A DNA stretch of 64,000 bases from assembly GCA_902628495.1 (NCBI GenBank), contig CACONH010000001.1:310001-374000 (forward strand), in the 5' to 3' direction. Below the pieces are notes generated by a model. That model made no database searches, had not been told where the DNA came from, and saw only the letters and a list, made by a program, of their open reading frames with translations. The stretch's first letter is position 1. Each line of letters starts with the position of its first letter. The position numbers and the translations under genes are program-made. Origin of the DNA: an uncultured Pelagibacteraceae bacterium. GTDB taxonomy: Bacteria > Pseudomonadota > Alphaproteobacteria > Pelagibacterales > Pelagibacteraceae. Shown piece by piece: positions 17,093-25,612 of the stretch.

Positions 17093-17302
17093 ATGAGTCT
17101 AAAAGGCAAAGTAAAGTGGTTCAATGGAAAAAAAGGTTACGGTTTCATTGAGCGTGAAGACAAAGAAAAAGATGTATTCGTACATGCTTCAGCTGTAAGA
17201 GAAGCAGGTTTAAGATTCTTAAACGAAGGTGACGAGCTTACATTTGAAGTTGAAGACGGAGAAAAAGGTCCTGCCGCAGTAAAACTGCAAAAAACCTCTT
17301 AA
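17093..17302 (+). CDS. Cold shock domain protein (CspA family)
   Basis: A 69-residue single-stranded nucleic-acid-binding protein that melts mRNA structure. RNP1 is KGYGFIE (residues 14-20) and RNP2 is VFVHASAV (about 28-35), within the standard five-strand cold shock domain starting [18 protein letters not shown]. Codon use is less AT-rich than its neighbours, which suggests high expression. Structured RNA elements follow the stop codon. Confidence 0.96.
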   Translation: MSLKGKVKWFNGKKGYGFIEREDKEKDVFVHASAVREAGLRFLNEGDELTFEVEDGEKGPAAVKLQKTS

Positions 17303-17321
17303 TTCTAATTCATCAAAATAA

Positions 17322-17368
17322 TTGTATAGGGATAAGCAAGCTCAAAAGCCGATTTTATTCCTATACAA
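17322..17368. other. Long hairpin in the csp 3' region
   Basis: TTGTATAGGGATAA (17322-17335) pairs with TTATTCCTATACAA (17355-17368), 14 pairs with one G-U. The 19-base apical part contains a smaller GCT-CAAA-AGC hairpin (17340-17349). It overlaps the start of the terminator that follows. It may protect the csp transcript end or be part of a small RNA; the sequence alone does not say which. Beyond 17386 up to the tRNA-His I see no gene. Confidence 0.55.
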
Positions 17369-17386
17369 TCAACTGTTGATTTTTTT
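17367..17386 (+). terminator. Rho-independent terminator downstream of csp
   Basis: AATCAA (17367-17372), loop CTG, TTGATT (17376-17381), followed by a run of T to 17386: a short AT-rich stem with a strong U-tract on the plus strand. It overlaps the end of the larger hairpin, so the two structures are mutually exclusive at their junction. Confidence 0.6.
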
Positions 17387-17536
17387 GATTAAACTGTTAA
17401 TTAAACTGCAATGATTAAGATTATTAAAAGTTTAACATTATCTAACAGACACCATTTTCATGCTGGCTGCACGCTAGCTATTTAATCATTATATAAATTT
17501 AAAAATATCCACAATTAGTATAAAACAAATATAGGA

Positions 17537-17613
17537 GCACGGGTAGCTCAGTTGGTTAGAGCAGCGGTTTGTGGAACCGAAGGTCGACAGTTCGAATCTG
17601 TCCCCGTGTACCA
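17537..17613 (+). tRNA. tRNA-His (GTG anticodon) without encoded G-1
   Basis: A 77-base cloverleaf with acceptor GCACGGG/CCCGTGT (first pair G-U), D stem GCTC/GAGC with G18G19, anticodon loop TTGTGGA (GTG, His), T stem GACAG/CTGTC with normal TTCGAAT loop, discriminator A73 and encoded CCA. The base before position 1 is A, so the usual G-1:C73 histidine identity pair is absent. That is the arrangement known from many alphaproteobacteria. It ends four bases before the hisS start codon. Confidence 0.95.
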
Positions 17614-17617
17614 AAAA

Positions 17618-18952
17618 ATGGAAAAACAAAAAAAAATAAAACCTTTAAAGGAATTACCTTCAGGTTTTGAAGATAGAAAAGAAAAAGAACTATTAATCAG
17701 AGACTTCATAATTTCAAAGATTAAAGAGGTAATGGTTAAATATGGCTTTCAATATCTTGAAACCCCAAGTTTTGAATATACCGAGAGTATAGGTAAATTT
17801 TTACCTGATAAAGAAAGACCTGGAGAAGGTGTATTTTCCTTTAAGGATGAAAACAAGTGGTTGTCTTTACGTTATGATTTAACAGCACCCTTGGCGAGAT
17901 ATGTTGCGAAAAATTTTAATGAAATACCGAAACCTTTTAAACGCTATCAATTAGGAACCGTTTGGAGGAATGAAAAACCTGGACCGGGAAGATATAGAGA
18001 GTTTCTTCAGTTCGATGCTGATTACGTAGGTACAAAAAATTTACAGGCAGATGCAGAACTATGTATAATGATATCAGAAATTTTAGAAAATTGTGGCTTA
18101 ACTAAAGATGACTACACAGTCAAAATATCATCTAGGAAAATTACGGATGAATTATTCAAAAAACTAGAAATTCAGTCGCAGGAAAAAATTTCTATAATTC
18201 TTCGAGCTTTAGATAAAATAGATAGGTTAGGGTGGACAGAAGTTAAAAAATTACTAGGCACAGGTAGAAAAGATAAATCAGGAGATTACACTAAAGGAGC
18301 AGAATTAGACAATGATCAAATTAAAGTTATTGAAAGCTCTTTGAATGTTAACTCACCTGAGAGTGAGGATTTAAAACAAATAATAAAAATCTTTAAAGAT
18401 TATAAATTTGACAACTATAAGTTCGATCCTTCGGTAATAAGAGGTTTAGAGTACTACACAGGTCCAATATTTGAAGTTAATCTAAATTTCAATGTGAAAA
18501 ATTTAAAAGGTCAAGTTATTCAATTTGGATCAATAGGTGGTGGAGGGAGATATGATAATTTAGTGAGCAATTTTGGTAATCTTGATTATCCAGCAACTGG
18601 CATATCAGTAGGTATAGATAGACTTGTGTTTGCTCTGATGCAAAAAAAAGAATTCGATTTAAAAGTTACGCGCCCTGTAATGATTAGTGTTTTCGATCAA
18701 AATAATATGAATAAGTATATAGAAATACTTAAGAAACTTAGATCAGAAAATATCAGTTCAGAAATTTACCCTGGTGAGGGAAAAATAAAAAAACAAATGG
18801 AATACGCTAATAGAATTAGTTCTCCTTGTGTAATTTTCGCTGGCGAAGAAGAAATTAAAAACCTAGAAGTTAAAATAAAAGATCTAAGAACTGGAAAAGA
18901 AACTAATATTAAAGATGAGAACATTGTTAATGAAATCAAAAAAATTATCTGA
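17618..18952 (+). CDS. hisS: Histidyl-tRNA synthetase
   Basis: Class II synthetase charging tRNA-His. The start at 17618 gives 444 residues beginning MEKQKKIKPLKELPSGFED; any longer frame would start inside tRNA-His. Motif 2 is VWRNEKPGPGRYREFLQFDAD, with PGPGR in place of the usual PQ-x-GR, fitting the alphaproteobacterial enzyme that recognises tRNA-His lacking G-1. The histidine-specific segments are SVIRGLEYYTGPIFEV and GGGGRYDNL, with a C-terminal anticodon-binding domain (from about residue 345). No Shine-Dalgarno site fits in the four-base gap after the tRNA. Confidence 0.96.
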   Translation: MEKQKKIKPLKELPSGFEDRKEKELLIRDFIISKIKEVMVKYGFQYLETPSFEYTESIGKFLPDKERPGEGVFSFKDENKWLSLRYDLTAPLARYVAKNFNEIPKPFKRYQLGTVWRNEKPGPGRYREFLQFDADYVGTKNLQADAELCIMISEILENCGLTKDDYTVKISSRKITDELFKKLEIQSQEKISIILRALDKIDRLGWTEVKKLLGTGRKDKSGDYTKGAELDNDQIKVIESSLNVNSPESEDLKQIIKIFKDYKFDNYKFDPSVIRGLEYYTGPIFEVNLNFNVKNLKGQVIQFGSIGGGGRYDNLVSNFGNLDYPATGISVGIDRLVFALMQKKEFDLKVTRPVMISVFDQNNMNKYIEILKKLRSENISSEIYPGEGKIKKQMEYANRISSPCVIFAGEEEIKNLEVKIKDLRTGKETNIKDENIVNEIKKII

Positions 18953-19982
18953 AAATATATTAAAGTTAATAAAATCAGAGGGCTTTAGGTATATTAATTT
19001 AGATACTGTAATAGAAACGAATCATATTGTTGAAAGATCTGGTGAGTCATTTAGGCGTTTCATTTTTTCTTTTAATGATCAGAAGGGTAATGAAATTTGT
19101 CTTAGACCAGACTTAACAATTGCATCATGTCTAAAGTATTTAAATGAGAAAAATAAAGCATCTAAAAAAGTATTTTACAGTGGACAAGCTTTTAGAAAAA
19201 CTCAAAAGATATCAGATAGTATAATAAGAAATCAAATTGGTTTTGAAATAATTGGCTCAAACAAGGAAAAGGATGACGATAAAAAAATTATTAATACAGC
19301 TGTTAAATCATTATCTAAAGTAAAATTTTCATCGGGCGTTTTGACTATTGGAAACATAGAAATATTTAAACTCCTATTGACTAAATTGGATATCCCTAAA
19401 AGATGGAGATTGAGACTACAAAGACATTTTTGGAGAGAAAAATATTTTAATGATTTATTAAAAAGATTGGAGACTAATTCTGATGTAGATCCGACAATTG
19501 TAGAAATTGATAAAAAAAAATATGAAGCAATGCTTAAACAAAAACAATCAAAAATTATTGCTGGTAGATCACTTGATGAGATTCTAAACAGATTTAATAA
19601 CAAGATAAATGATCCTAGAAGACCTCAAAAAGGAAAAAATGTTGCAAAAATAATAAAAGAATTTCTTAAAATTGATTGCCCAATCAGCGAAGCATTTAAC
19701 AAATTAAACTTTTTTTTTAAAAAATATAAAATTAATTTAAGAATAGAAAAAAATTATTTTCCGATCTCCAAAAATAAATTTTCAAGATTAAATATAAAAT
19801 ATTCAGCATCTTTTGGAAGGCAATTGGAATATTACACAGGCCTAGTCTTCAAAATTGATGTTAAAATTAAATCAAATAAAATTAACATTATTAATGGTGG
19901 AAGATACGATAACCTTATTGGCGATCTTGGATCAAATAAAAAAATACCAGCAGTTGGAGCAGCTATAAATTTAAATGATTAA
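18930..19982 (+). CDS. hisZ: ATP phosphoribosyltransferase regulatory subunit HisZ
   Basis: A catalytically silent paralogue of histidyl-tRNA synthetase that forms the hetero-octameric ATP phosphoribosyltransferase with short HisG and carries the histidine-feedback response. The HisRS-like core remains: RRFIFSFNDQKGNEICLRPDLTIASC, FRKTQKISDSIIRNQIGFEIIG, and SFGRQLEYYTGLVFKI followed by NGGRYDNLIGDLG. The anticodon-binding domain is absent. ATG 18930 (MKSKKLSENILK) is preferred over the upstream 18915 start and overlaps hisS by 23 bases. Confidence 0.9.
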   Translation: MKSKKLSENILKLIKSEGFRYINLDTVIETNHIVERSGESFRRFIFSFNDQKGNEICLRPDLTIASCLKYLNEKNKASKKVFYSGQAFRKTQKISDSIIRNQIGFEIIGSNKEKDDDKKIINTAVKSLSKVKFSSGVLTIGNIEIFKLLLTKLDIPKRWRLRLQRHFWREKYFNDLLKRLETNSDVDPTIVEIDKKKYEAMLKQKQSKIIAGRSLDEILNRFNNKINDPRRPQKGKNVAKIIKEFLKIDCPISEAFNKLNFFFKKYKINLRIEKNYFPISKNKFSRLNIKYSASFGRQLEYYTGLVFKIDVKIKSNKINIINGGRYDNLIGDLGSNKKIPAVGAAINLND

Positions 19983-20658
19983 TATTGGAATTCCCAGCAA
20001 AGGCAGATTAAGAAAAGATATATTAAAAATTTTTTCAAAAAATAATTTACAACTTAAATCTGAAAGAGGAGAGAGAGATCTATTAGGATCTGTAAAAGGA
20101 TATAAAAATTTAAATATTACCTATTTACACGCTAGAGAAATCGTTGAAAGATTAGGAGATGGAACTTTGGATATTGGTTTTTCAGGGTTTGATCTATTAA
20201 AAGAAAGTGTAATTAATGTGCAAAAAAAAATAATAGTGAAAAAAAAATATGCTTTCGGTAAAGCTAATTTAGTAATCGCAATTCCTGATGATTGGATTGA
20301 TGTTCAAACAATAGCTGACTTGGAGGAAATTGCATTTGATTTTAAAGAAAAAAAAAAAACTAGATTAAGAGTGGCAACAAAGTATCCAAACTTAACAACA
20401 AATTTTATGTTTGAAAGAGGTGTTACACAATTTAAAATTGTAAAAAGTCTTGGTGCAACAGAAATATATCCATTTACAGGTTCCTCAGAAATTATAACAG
20501 ATATCACTTCTACAGGGGAAACTTTAAGAGCTAATAATTTGAGAGTATTAAAAGACGGAGTAATTCTTAAATCTCAAGCATGTTTAATGCTTTCTCGAAA
20601 AAGTCAAAAAAAGAAAGGTATTTTTAATATTATAAATAAACTTAATAAAAATGTATAG
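19975..20658 (+). CDS. hisG: ATP phosphoribosyltransferase, short form
   Basis: First enzyme of histidine synthesis, joining ATP and PRPP. At 227 residues it is the short HisG that lacks the C-terminal regulatory domain and depends on HisZ, encoded just upstream with an eight-base overlap. Visible segments are NIGIPSKGRLRKD, DLLGSVKGYKNL, LDIGFSGFDLLKE, RVATKYPNLT, and the PRPP loop ITDITSTGETLRANNL. Confidence 0.95.
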   Translation: MINIGIPSKGRLRKDILKIFSKNNLQLKSERGERDLLGSVKGYKNLNITYLHAREIVERLGDGTLDIGFSGFDLLKESVINVQKKIIVKKKYAFGKANLVIAIPDDWIDVQTIADLEEIAFDFKEKKKTRLRVATKYPNLTTNFMFERGVTQFKIVKSLGATEIYPFTGSSEIITDITSTGETLRANNLRVLKDGVILKSQACLMLSRKSQKKKGIFNIINKLNKNV

Positions 20659-21715
20659 TGTGGGAATGGAATCGTTACTTACAATTTTAATTATTATTTT
20701 GCTTCTTGCTAATTTCTTAGCAATTGTTTTTCTAATTAAGCGTAAACAACCTGAGCCAGTTAACAATGAGCAAATTTTTAAAGACGAATTAAGTTCATTA
20801 AAAAATACATTTAGCCAATCTTTTGGGTCTATGAGCAAAGAAATAGCAAAAGATATGACAGGCGCTCTTACAAAAGTTGATGAAAAAGTATCAGTTTTTA
20901 ATCAACAAGTAAGCGAGTTAAATAAAAGCCAAGATAATTTTAGTAGAATTTTGAGTGGTGTAAAATCATATGGAACTCTTGCGGAATTTGGATTAGGTGC
21001 ACTCCTAAAAGATTTGTTACCATCATCTCAATATATCGCAAATGCTAAAATAAAAGAGGAAACATCAGAAACAGTAGAGTTTGCAATTAAACTTCAAGAT
21101 GTGATGTTGCCAATTGATAGTCACTGGCCTGTTGAAAAATATAAAGCAATTGATGACGCATATAATGCTAATGACAAAGATGCACAAGCAGAGGCTAGGA
21201 AAGATTTAGCATCAGCTTTTAGGTTAAAGGCTAAAACTGTTAACGCAAAATATATAGCACCGCCGAAAAGTACAGATTTTGCAATTGTTTATGTTCCAAC
21301 TGAGGGATTATTTTCAGAACTCTCTAGCTATAGAGACCCTAAAACTAAAGAGCTACTTTTACATGAGTTAAGAACCAAATATAAAGTTACAGTTACTGGC
21401 CCTAACACTTTATCTGCTTTATTACAATCCTATCACTTAGGATTTCAAACACTTAAAGTTCAACAACATGCTACACAAATTTATAGTGATTTAAGAAATA
21501 TAAGCTCAAGATTCGAAAAACATTTCGATGGAATAAAAGAACTCAGAAAAAAATTAGAACAAGCAATGCAAGCTACCGATAGTTTTGGAAGAGATGCAAG
21601 ATCTATAATGAATACACTTGGAAATATTAAAGATCCCGAACAAGTTGAAATAGCATCAAAAAATGAGAATGTTGAAAAATTAAATATACCAACCTCAAAA
21701 CAAGCTAAAAATTAA
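20651..21715 (+). CDS. rmuC: DNA recombination protein RmuC homologue
   Basis: A 354-residue protein with one N-terminal membrane segment (about residues 8-26), a coiled-coil-prone region (about 40-100, FKDELSSLKNTFSQSF onward) and the RmuC domain. That domain is recognised by TLAEFGLGALLKDLL, VMLPIDSHWPVEKYK, DFAIVYVPTEGLFSEL, TVTGPNTLSALLQSYHLGFQTLKVQQHA. RmuC proteins are linked to limiting DNA rearrangements at inverted repeats and carry a predicted restriction-endonuclease-like fold. The ATG overlaps hisG by eight bases; a second ATG at 20666 is an alternative. Confidence 0.9.
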   Translation: MYSVGMESLLTILIIILLLANFLAIVFLIKRKQPEPVNNEQIFKDELSSLKNTFSQSFGSMSKEIAKDMTGALTKVDEKVSVFNQQVSELNKSQDNFSRILSGVKSYGTLAEFGLGALLKDLLPSSQYIANAKIKEETSETVEFAIKLQDVMLPIDSHWPVEKYKAIDDAYNANDKDAQAEARKDLASAFRLKAKTVNAKYIAPPKSTDFAIVYVPTEGLFSELSSYRDPKTKELLLHELRTKYKVTVTGPNTLSALLQSYHLGFQTLKVQQHATQIYSDLRNISSRFEKHFDGIKELRKKLEQAMQATDSFGRDARSIMNTLGNIKDPEQVEIASKNENVEKLNIPTSKQAKN

Positions 21716-21750
21716 TTTAAATTATTTTAAATAGCTCTATAAATGATTTG

Positions 21751-22434
21751 ATGAAGTGGAACACTAAATTTGCCTATCCAAAATCAACAAGATCTTTGAT
21801 AAATGGTTCAAGACATTATTCTTTAGATGGATCAAGTTTGCCCTCTGTAACAACAATCTTGTCAGCCACTAAAAGTGAAGAAGACAAAGCTGCAATTCTT
21901 GCTTGGAAACAAAGGGTAGGGATTGCGGAAGCAGAAAGAATTAAGAAAGAGGCCTCAGCCAGAGGAAGTTCTATGCATTCTTATATTGAACAGTTTTTAT
22001 ACGGAAAATTAAATCAAGAATTATTAGATGACAACAACAAATCAAAAAAAATGGCAGAAGAAATTATCGACAATGGTTTAAAAAATAAATTGATAGAGAT
22101 ATGGGGGTCTGAAGCTACAATATATTATCCTGGGAAATACGCAGGCACTGCTGATTGTATAGGAGTTTATGAAGGCAAAGAGTCAATTTTAGACTTTAAA
22201 CAAAGCAATAAACCAAAAAAAGAGGAATACATAGAGGATTACTTTTTACAAATTGGAGCTTATTCTCTAGCTCACAATATTGTTTACAATTCTAATATTA
22301 CCCAAGGCGTAATTTTACTATGTACTGTAGATAGATTGTTTCAGGATTTTAAAATTGAAGGCAACGAACTAATAAATTTTCAAAACAAATTTCTTGAGAG
22401 AGTTGAAAAATTTTATCACTTAATAAACAAATAA
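21751..22434 (+). CDS. PD-(D/E)XK exonuclease resembling mitochondrial MGME1 and phage exonucleases
   Basis: A 227-residue nuclease. The segments line up in order with MGME1: SLPSVTTIL (about 30-38), AWKQRVG (about 55), GSSMHSYIE (about 73-81), then the catalytic YAGTADCIGVYEGKESILDFKQ (Asp, then D-x-K) and the LQIGAYSLAHN helix. MGME1-type enzymes cut single-stranded DNA ends and flaps. Related proteins are common in phages of marine bacteria, so a phage origin is possible, but base composition here matches the neighbours. It follows rmuC by 35 bases and precedes exonuclease I. A TTG one codon upstream is an alternative start. Confidence 0.82.
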   Translation: MKWNTKFAYPKSTRSLINGSRHYSLDGSSLPSVTTILSATKSEEDKAAILAWKQRVGIAEAERIKKEASARGSSMHSYIEQFLYGKLNQELLDDNNKSKKMAEEIIDNGLKNKLIEIWGSEATIYYPGKYAGTADCIGVYEGKESILDFKQSNKPKKEEYIEDYFLQIGAYSLAHNIVYNSNITQGVILLCTVDRLFQDFKIEGNELINFQNKFLERVEKFYHLINK

Positions 22435-22532
22435 TTATTTGACTTTACTTAAAATTAATATACTAAAAGCTTACTTGCTACTTGTTTAGATGCGAGCCTT
22501 CACACCTTCCAATTAGCATTAATTTATAAATT

Positions 22533-23963
22533 ATGAATATAGTAATTTGGGATATAGAATCTTCAAGCTCTAGTACAGATTTTGGAAGTATTATTGAAAT
22601 AGGTGGAATATTAGTAGATGAAAACTTAGTAGAAAAAGAAAGATTTAATTTAAGATGTAGACTTCCTGAAGGAGAAATTCCTCAATGTATGGCTCTTCTT
22701 GTTAACAAGACTGATGTTAACATGTTAACAAAAGCAAATCTAAGTCATTATCAAATGTTATCTCAAGTTGAGATAATCTTTAAAAAGTGGAGCCCAGCTA
22801 TATTCTTAGGTTGGTCTAATATAGGTTTTGATGATGAAATGATCAGAAAAGAGTTCTTCAAAGGACTGAGATATCCATACATCACAAATTCATCTCCCAA
22901 CAAAAGACATGATGGTTTAAATATTGCTCGAGGAGCGTTTGCTTTAAATAATAAAATTTTAAAAACTGAGATTAATGAAAAAGGAAACGCTGTGATGAAA
23001 TTAGAATCTTTAGCAAGGATGAACGGTTTTGAGACTAAAGGAGCTCATAGCGCCTTATTTGATGCAGAACTTACCCATAAAGTTTTAGGTTTAATCAAGA
23101 GCAAACAACAAGACACATGGGGTAATTTTTTAAAGACTTCAAATAAGCTTGATACAGAAACAATAATAAAAAAAGAAAAGATTATTACTCTTAATGAGTA
23201 CTTTTACGGAAAATCAAGACTTTATCTTTGTGCGCCCCTTCATCCAAAATATTGTATTCATCCAATATATCAATGGGGGCAGGCTGTTGATCTGAGAGTT
23301 GATGTCGAACCTCTCCTTAAAATGTCTATCAATGAACTAAAATCTGAGATGAAAAAAACACCAAAATTTTTAAGAACTATTAGGTCAAATAAAGCTCCTA
23401 TAATAATAGGTAAAGAGTATGGCATGAAAGCCGAACCTTATAGCGCTATGGATGTCTCTTTAATTAATAAAAGAGCACAACTTGTAAATACTAATGAAAA
23501 ATTTTCTGAGAATATTTTAACTGCATTAAGAGAAATTGCTGAAGAAAAAGAGCAATCAAAATCTCAAGAAGATATAGAGCCAGAGGAGAGTATTTATGTA
23601 AAATTTACGCCTAATAAAGATACTAATTTATTTCAAAAATGGCATGAAGCACCATGGAACGATAAGCTAAGGTTATTAGATAAATTTGAAGATGAAAGAA
23701 TGGTAGGATTTGGAAAAAAAATTATATTTCAAGAAGCACCTCATGTATTACCAGAGTCTATGTTGAAGAAAATCAAGATGGAAATTGCTAAAAGAATTCT
23801 AAGTGAAAAAAAGGAAAAATGGTGGACATGCAAAGAATTTTATCACGAGTGCGACAATCTCAGGGATAAATTTACCAATGAATCTAACGAGGAAAGTTTA
23901 AAATTTTTAGACCAACTAAATAATTATGTAATGTCAATTGAAAAAAAATATAAAAATATATAA
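22533..23963 (+). CDS. sbcB: Exodeoxyribonuclease I (SbcB-like)
   Basis: A 476-residue 3'-5' single-strand DNA exonuclease. The DEDDh catalytic residues are visible: D and E in NIVIWDIESSS at the start, D in LGWSNIGFDDEMIR, and H/D in GAHSALFDAELTHKVL. The C-terminal half contains the SH3-like and helical DNA-clamp regions typical of ExoI (e.g. CAPLHPKYCIHPIYQWGQAVDLRVD, and FTPNKDTNLFQKWHEAPWNDK). It is 98 bases after the MGME1-like nuclease. Assignment to ExoI rather than a generic DnaQ exonuclease rests on length and the C-terminal half. Confidence 0.85.
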   Translation: MNIVIWDIESSSSSTDFGSIIEIGGILVDENLVEKERFNLRCRLPEGEIPQCMALLVNKTDVNMLTKANLSHYQMLSQVEIIFKKWSPAIFLGWSNIGFDDEMIRKEFFKGLRYPYITNSSPNKRHDGLNIARGAFALNNKILKTEINEKGNAVMKLESLARMNGFETKGAHSALFDAELTHKVLGLIKSKQQDTWGNFLKTSNKLDTETIIKKEKIITLNEYFYGKSRLYLCAPLHPKYCIHPIYQWGQAVDLRVDVEPLLKMSINELKSEMKKTPKFLRTIRSNKAPIIIGKEYGMKAEPYSAMDVSLINKRAQLVNTNEKFSENILTALREIAEEKEQSKSQEDIEPEESIYVKFTPNKDTNLFQKWHEAPWNDKLRLLDKFEDERMVGFGKKIIFQEAPHVLPESMLKKIKMEIAKRILSEKKEKWWTCKEFYHECDNLRDKFTNESNEESLKFLDQLNNYVMSIEKKYKNI

Positions 23964-24029
23964 TGTGGATAAAACAATTTAAATTATTTAAGAACTTGAA
24001 TATAAAAAAAAATTTTATATAAAAAACAT

Positions 24030-24347
24030 ATGGCAACAGTAAATGTTACAGACGAAAATTTTGAGTCAGAAGTTATCAAGGCTGGGAAACCAGTTATTGT
24101 TGATTTTTGGGCAGAGTGGTGTGGACCATGTAAACAGATCGGACCCATACTAGAGGAAATTTCAAACGAAATGTCTGAAGTTGTAATTGCTAAACATAAT
24201 ATTGATAATGAACCTAATACCCCTACTAAGTATGGAGTAAGAGGAATTCCTACCATGTTACTATTTTCAGGTGGCGAGCTTAAAGCAACTAAAGTTGGAG
24301 CAACTACAAAATCTAACATCGTATCTTGGATTAAAGAAAATATTTAA
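24030..24347 (+). CDS. trxA: Thioredoxin
   Basis: A 105-residue thiol reductant with the WCGPC active site (cysteines 31 and 34) and the cis-proline segment GIPTMLLF near residue 75. It is the probable electron donor for MsrA and other reductases. The stop codon TAA shares bases with the stop of the convergent folC gene (the tetranucleotide TTAA at 24344-24347). Confidence 0.97.
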   Translation: MATVNVTDENFESEVIKAGKPVIVDFWAEWCGPCKQIGPILEEISNEMSEVVIAKHNIDNEPNTPTKYGVRGIPTMLLFSGGELKATKVGATTKSNIVSWIKENI

Positions 24348-25612
24348 TTAAGATTTAAAACTTCACCAGCTAAATAAAGACTTCCGGCACATAAAAAAAT
24401 ACAATTTTTATCTTTATTGTTCAGCATTAAAGACTCTTCAATGCTTTCTGCAGTATGAATATTCTTATTACCAAGTTTCTTTTTAAATTCTTCTTTAGAG
24501 ATGGAACCCTCTTGATTAGGAATATCTATAAGAGTTATTGAATTTACAGAATTCTCAAATTGATTAACAAACTCTTTATGAGGTTTGTCATTCATCATAC
24601 CGCAAATAAGATGTACTCTTTCGCTTTGTTGTTTAACCCAATTAGAAATTGAAATTGCTGAATTAATATTATGCCCCCCGTCTATTATTAATCTATTTTC
24701 ACCTATTAAATTTTTTAATTTACCTGATTTTATTTCCTCTAAACGTCCTTTTAATCTCATTTTTTTCATACTATTTTTAATATTTGCATTAGATATATTA
24801 AATATTTTTCTAGCAGCTGCAATTGAAGTGCTGATATTATAAATCTGGTGATCACCAATCAAATTAGGCTGCGGCAGCATTATTTCTCCTAATTCATCTT
24901 GATAATGAATAAAACTATTTTCAGACTTTACTACATTAAAGTCATCACCAAAGAAATATTTTTTAGATTTATTTTCTATTAAAGATTTTTTAATTTTTGT
25001 TTTTATTTCTGAATTCATTTGATTATTAATAAATATATTAGATGTTGGTAATGAACTAGTTTTTTCATAAATAACACCGTCTATCGTTTTGTTATTCAAC
25101 CAATTTAGATGATCTAAGTGAATTACTCCTAAAAGGGTAAGCAAATTTTGTTTGAATACGTTTGTACTATCAAATCTATGAAATAAACCAGCCTCTATAA
25201 TATTTATATTATCTTTAAATTTTTCAGCATATTTTATAAAGGCGCATGTTAATATTTCAAAAACTGTTGCGCTATCATCTCCTAGAATTCTGTCTATGTC
25301 CTCTAGAAGAGTGGCGAGATCGATTTCATCCATCTCTTTATTATTAAAAACAAATCTCTCTGTATAAGATTGTAAATGAGGGGAAGTATATAAATTATAT
25401 TGGTAGCCAGATTCTTTTAAAATAGTGCTTAGAGCTGTAGCCATCGAGGCTTTTGCATTGGTTCCTACTACAGTTACAACATTATCTAAGTTATTTTGTG
25501 GGTTTCCTAATTTGTTTAATAAATTAAAGGTTCTGTCTAGTGAGAGGTCAATTTTCTTATTATGACGCTTCTCTATTTTCAATATTATCTTCTGAAGTTT
25601 TGTCACTATCAT
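24344..25612 (-). CDS. folC: Folylpolyglutamate / dihydrofolate synthase
   Basis: Adds glutamate to dihydropteroate and polyglutamylates folates. The 422-residue Mur-ligase-type protein shows VTVVGTNAKASMATALSTIL (P-loop, with AKAS for the usual GKGS), SPHLQSYTERF, GLFHRFDSTN, LGVIHLDHLNWL and DGGHN. It overlaps accD by 53 bases if the ATG at 25612 is used; no later ATG precedes the conserved DRTFNLLNKLG block, so this start is retained. Last gene of the trp-accD-folC operon. Confidence 0.9.
   Translation of the reverse strand: MIVTKLQKIILKIEKRHNKKIDLSLDRTFNLLNKLGNPQNNLDNVVTVVGTNAKASMATALSTILKESGYQYNLYTSPHLQSYTERFVFNNKEMDEIDLATLLEDIDRILGDDSATVFEILTCAFIKYAEKFKDNINIIEAGLFHRFDSTNVFKQNLLTLLGVIHLDHLNWLNNKTIDGVIYEKTSSLPTSNIFINNQMNSEIKTKIKKSLIENKSKKYFFGDDFNVVKSENSFIHYQDELGEIMLPQPNLIGDHQIYNISTSIAAARKIFNISNANIKNSMKKMRLKGRLEEIKSGKLKNLIGENRLIIDGGHNINSAISISNWVKQQSERVHLICGMMNDKPHKEFVNQFENSVNSITLIDIPNQEGSISKEEFKKKLGNKNIHTAESIEESLMLNNKDKNCIFLCAGSLYLAGEVLNLN

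Noticed and set aside
17552-17617. An upstream extension of the hisS reading frame into tRNA-His
   Set aside because: It overlaps a perfect tRNA-His cloverleaf, and the extra residues do not resemble HisRS; the ATG at 17618 gives the normal N-terminus.
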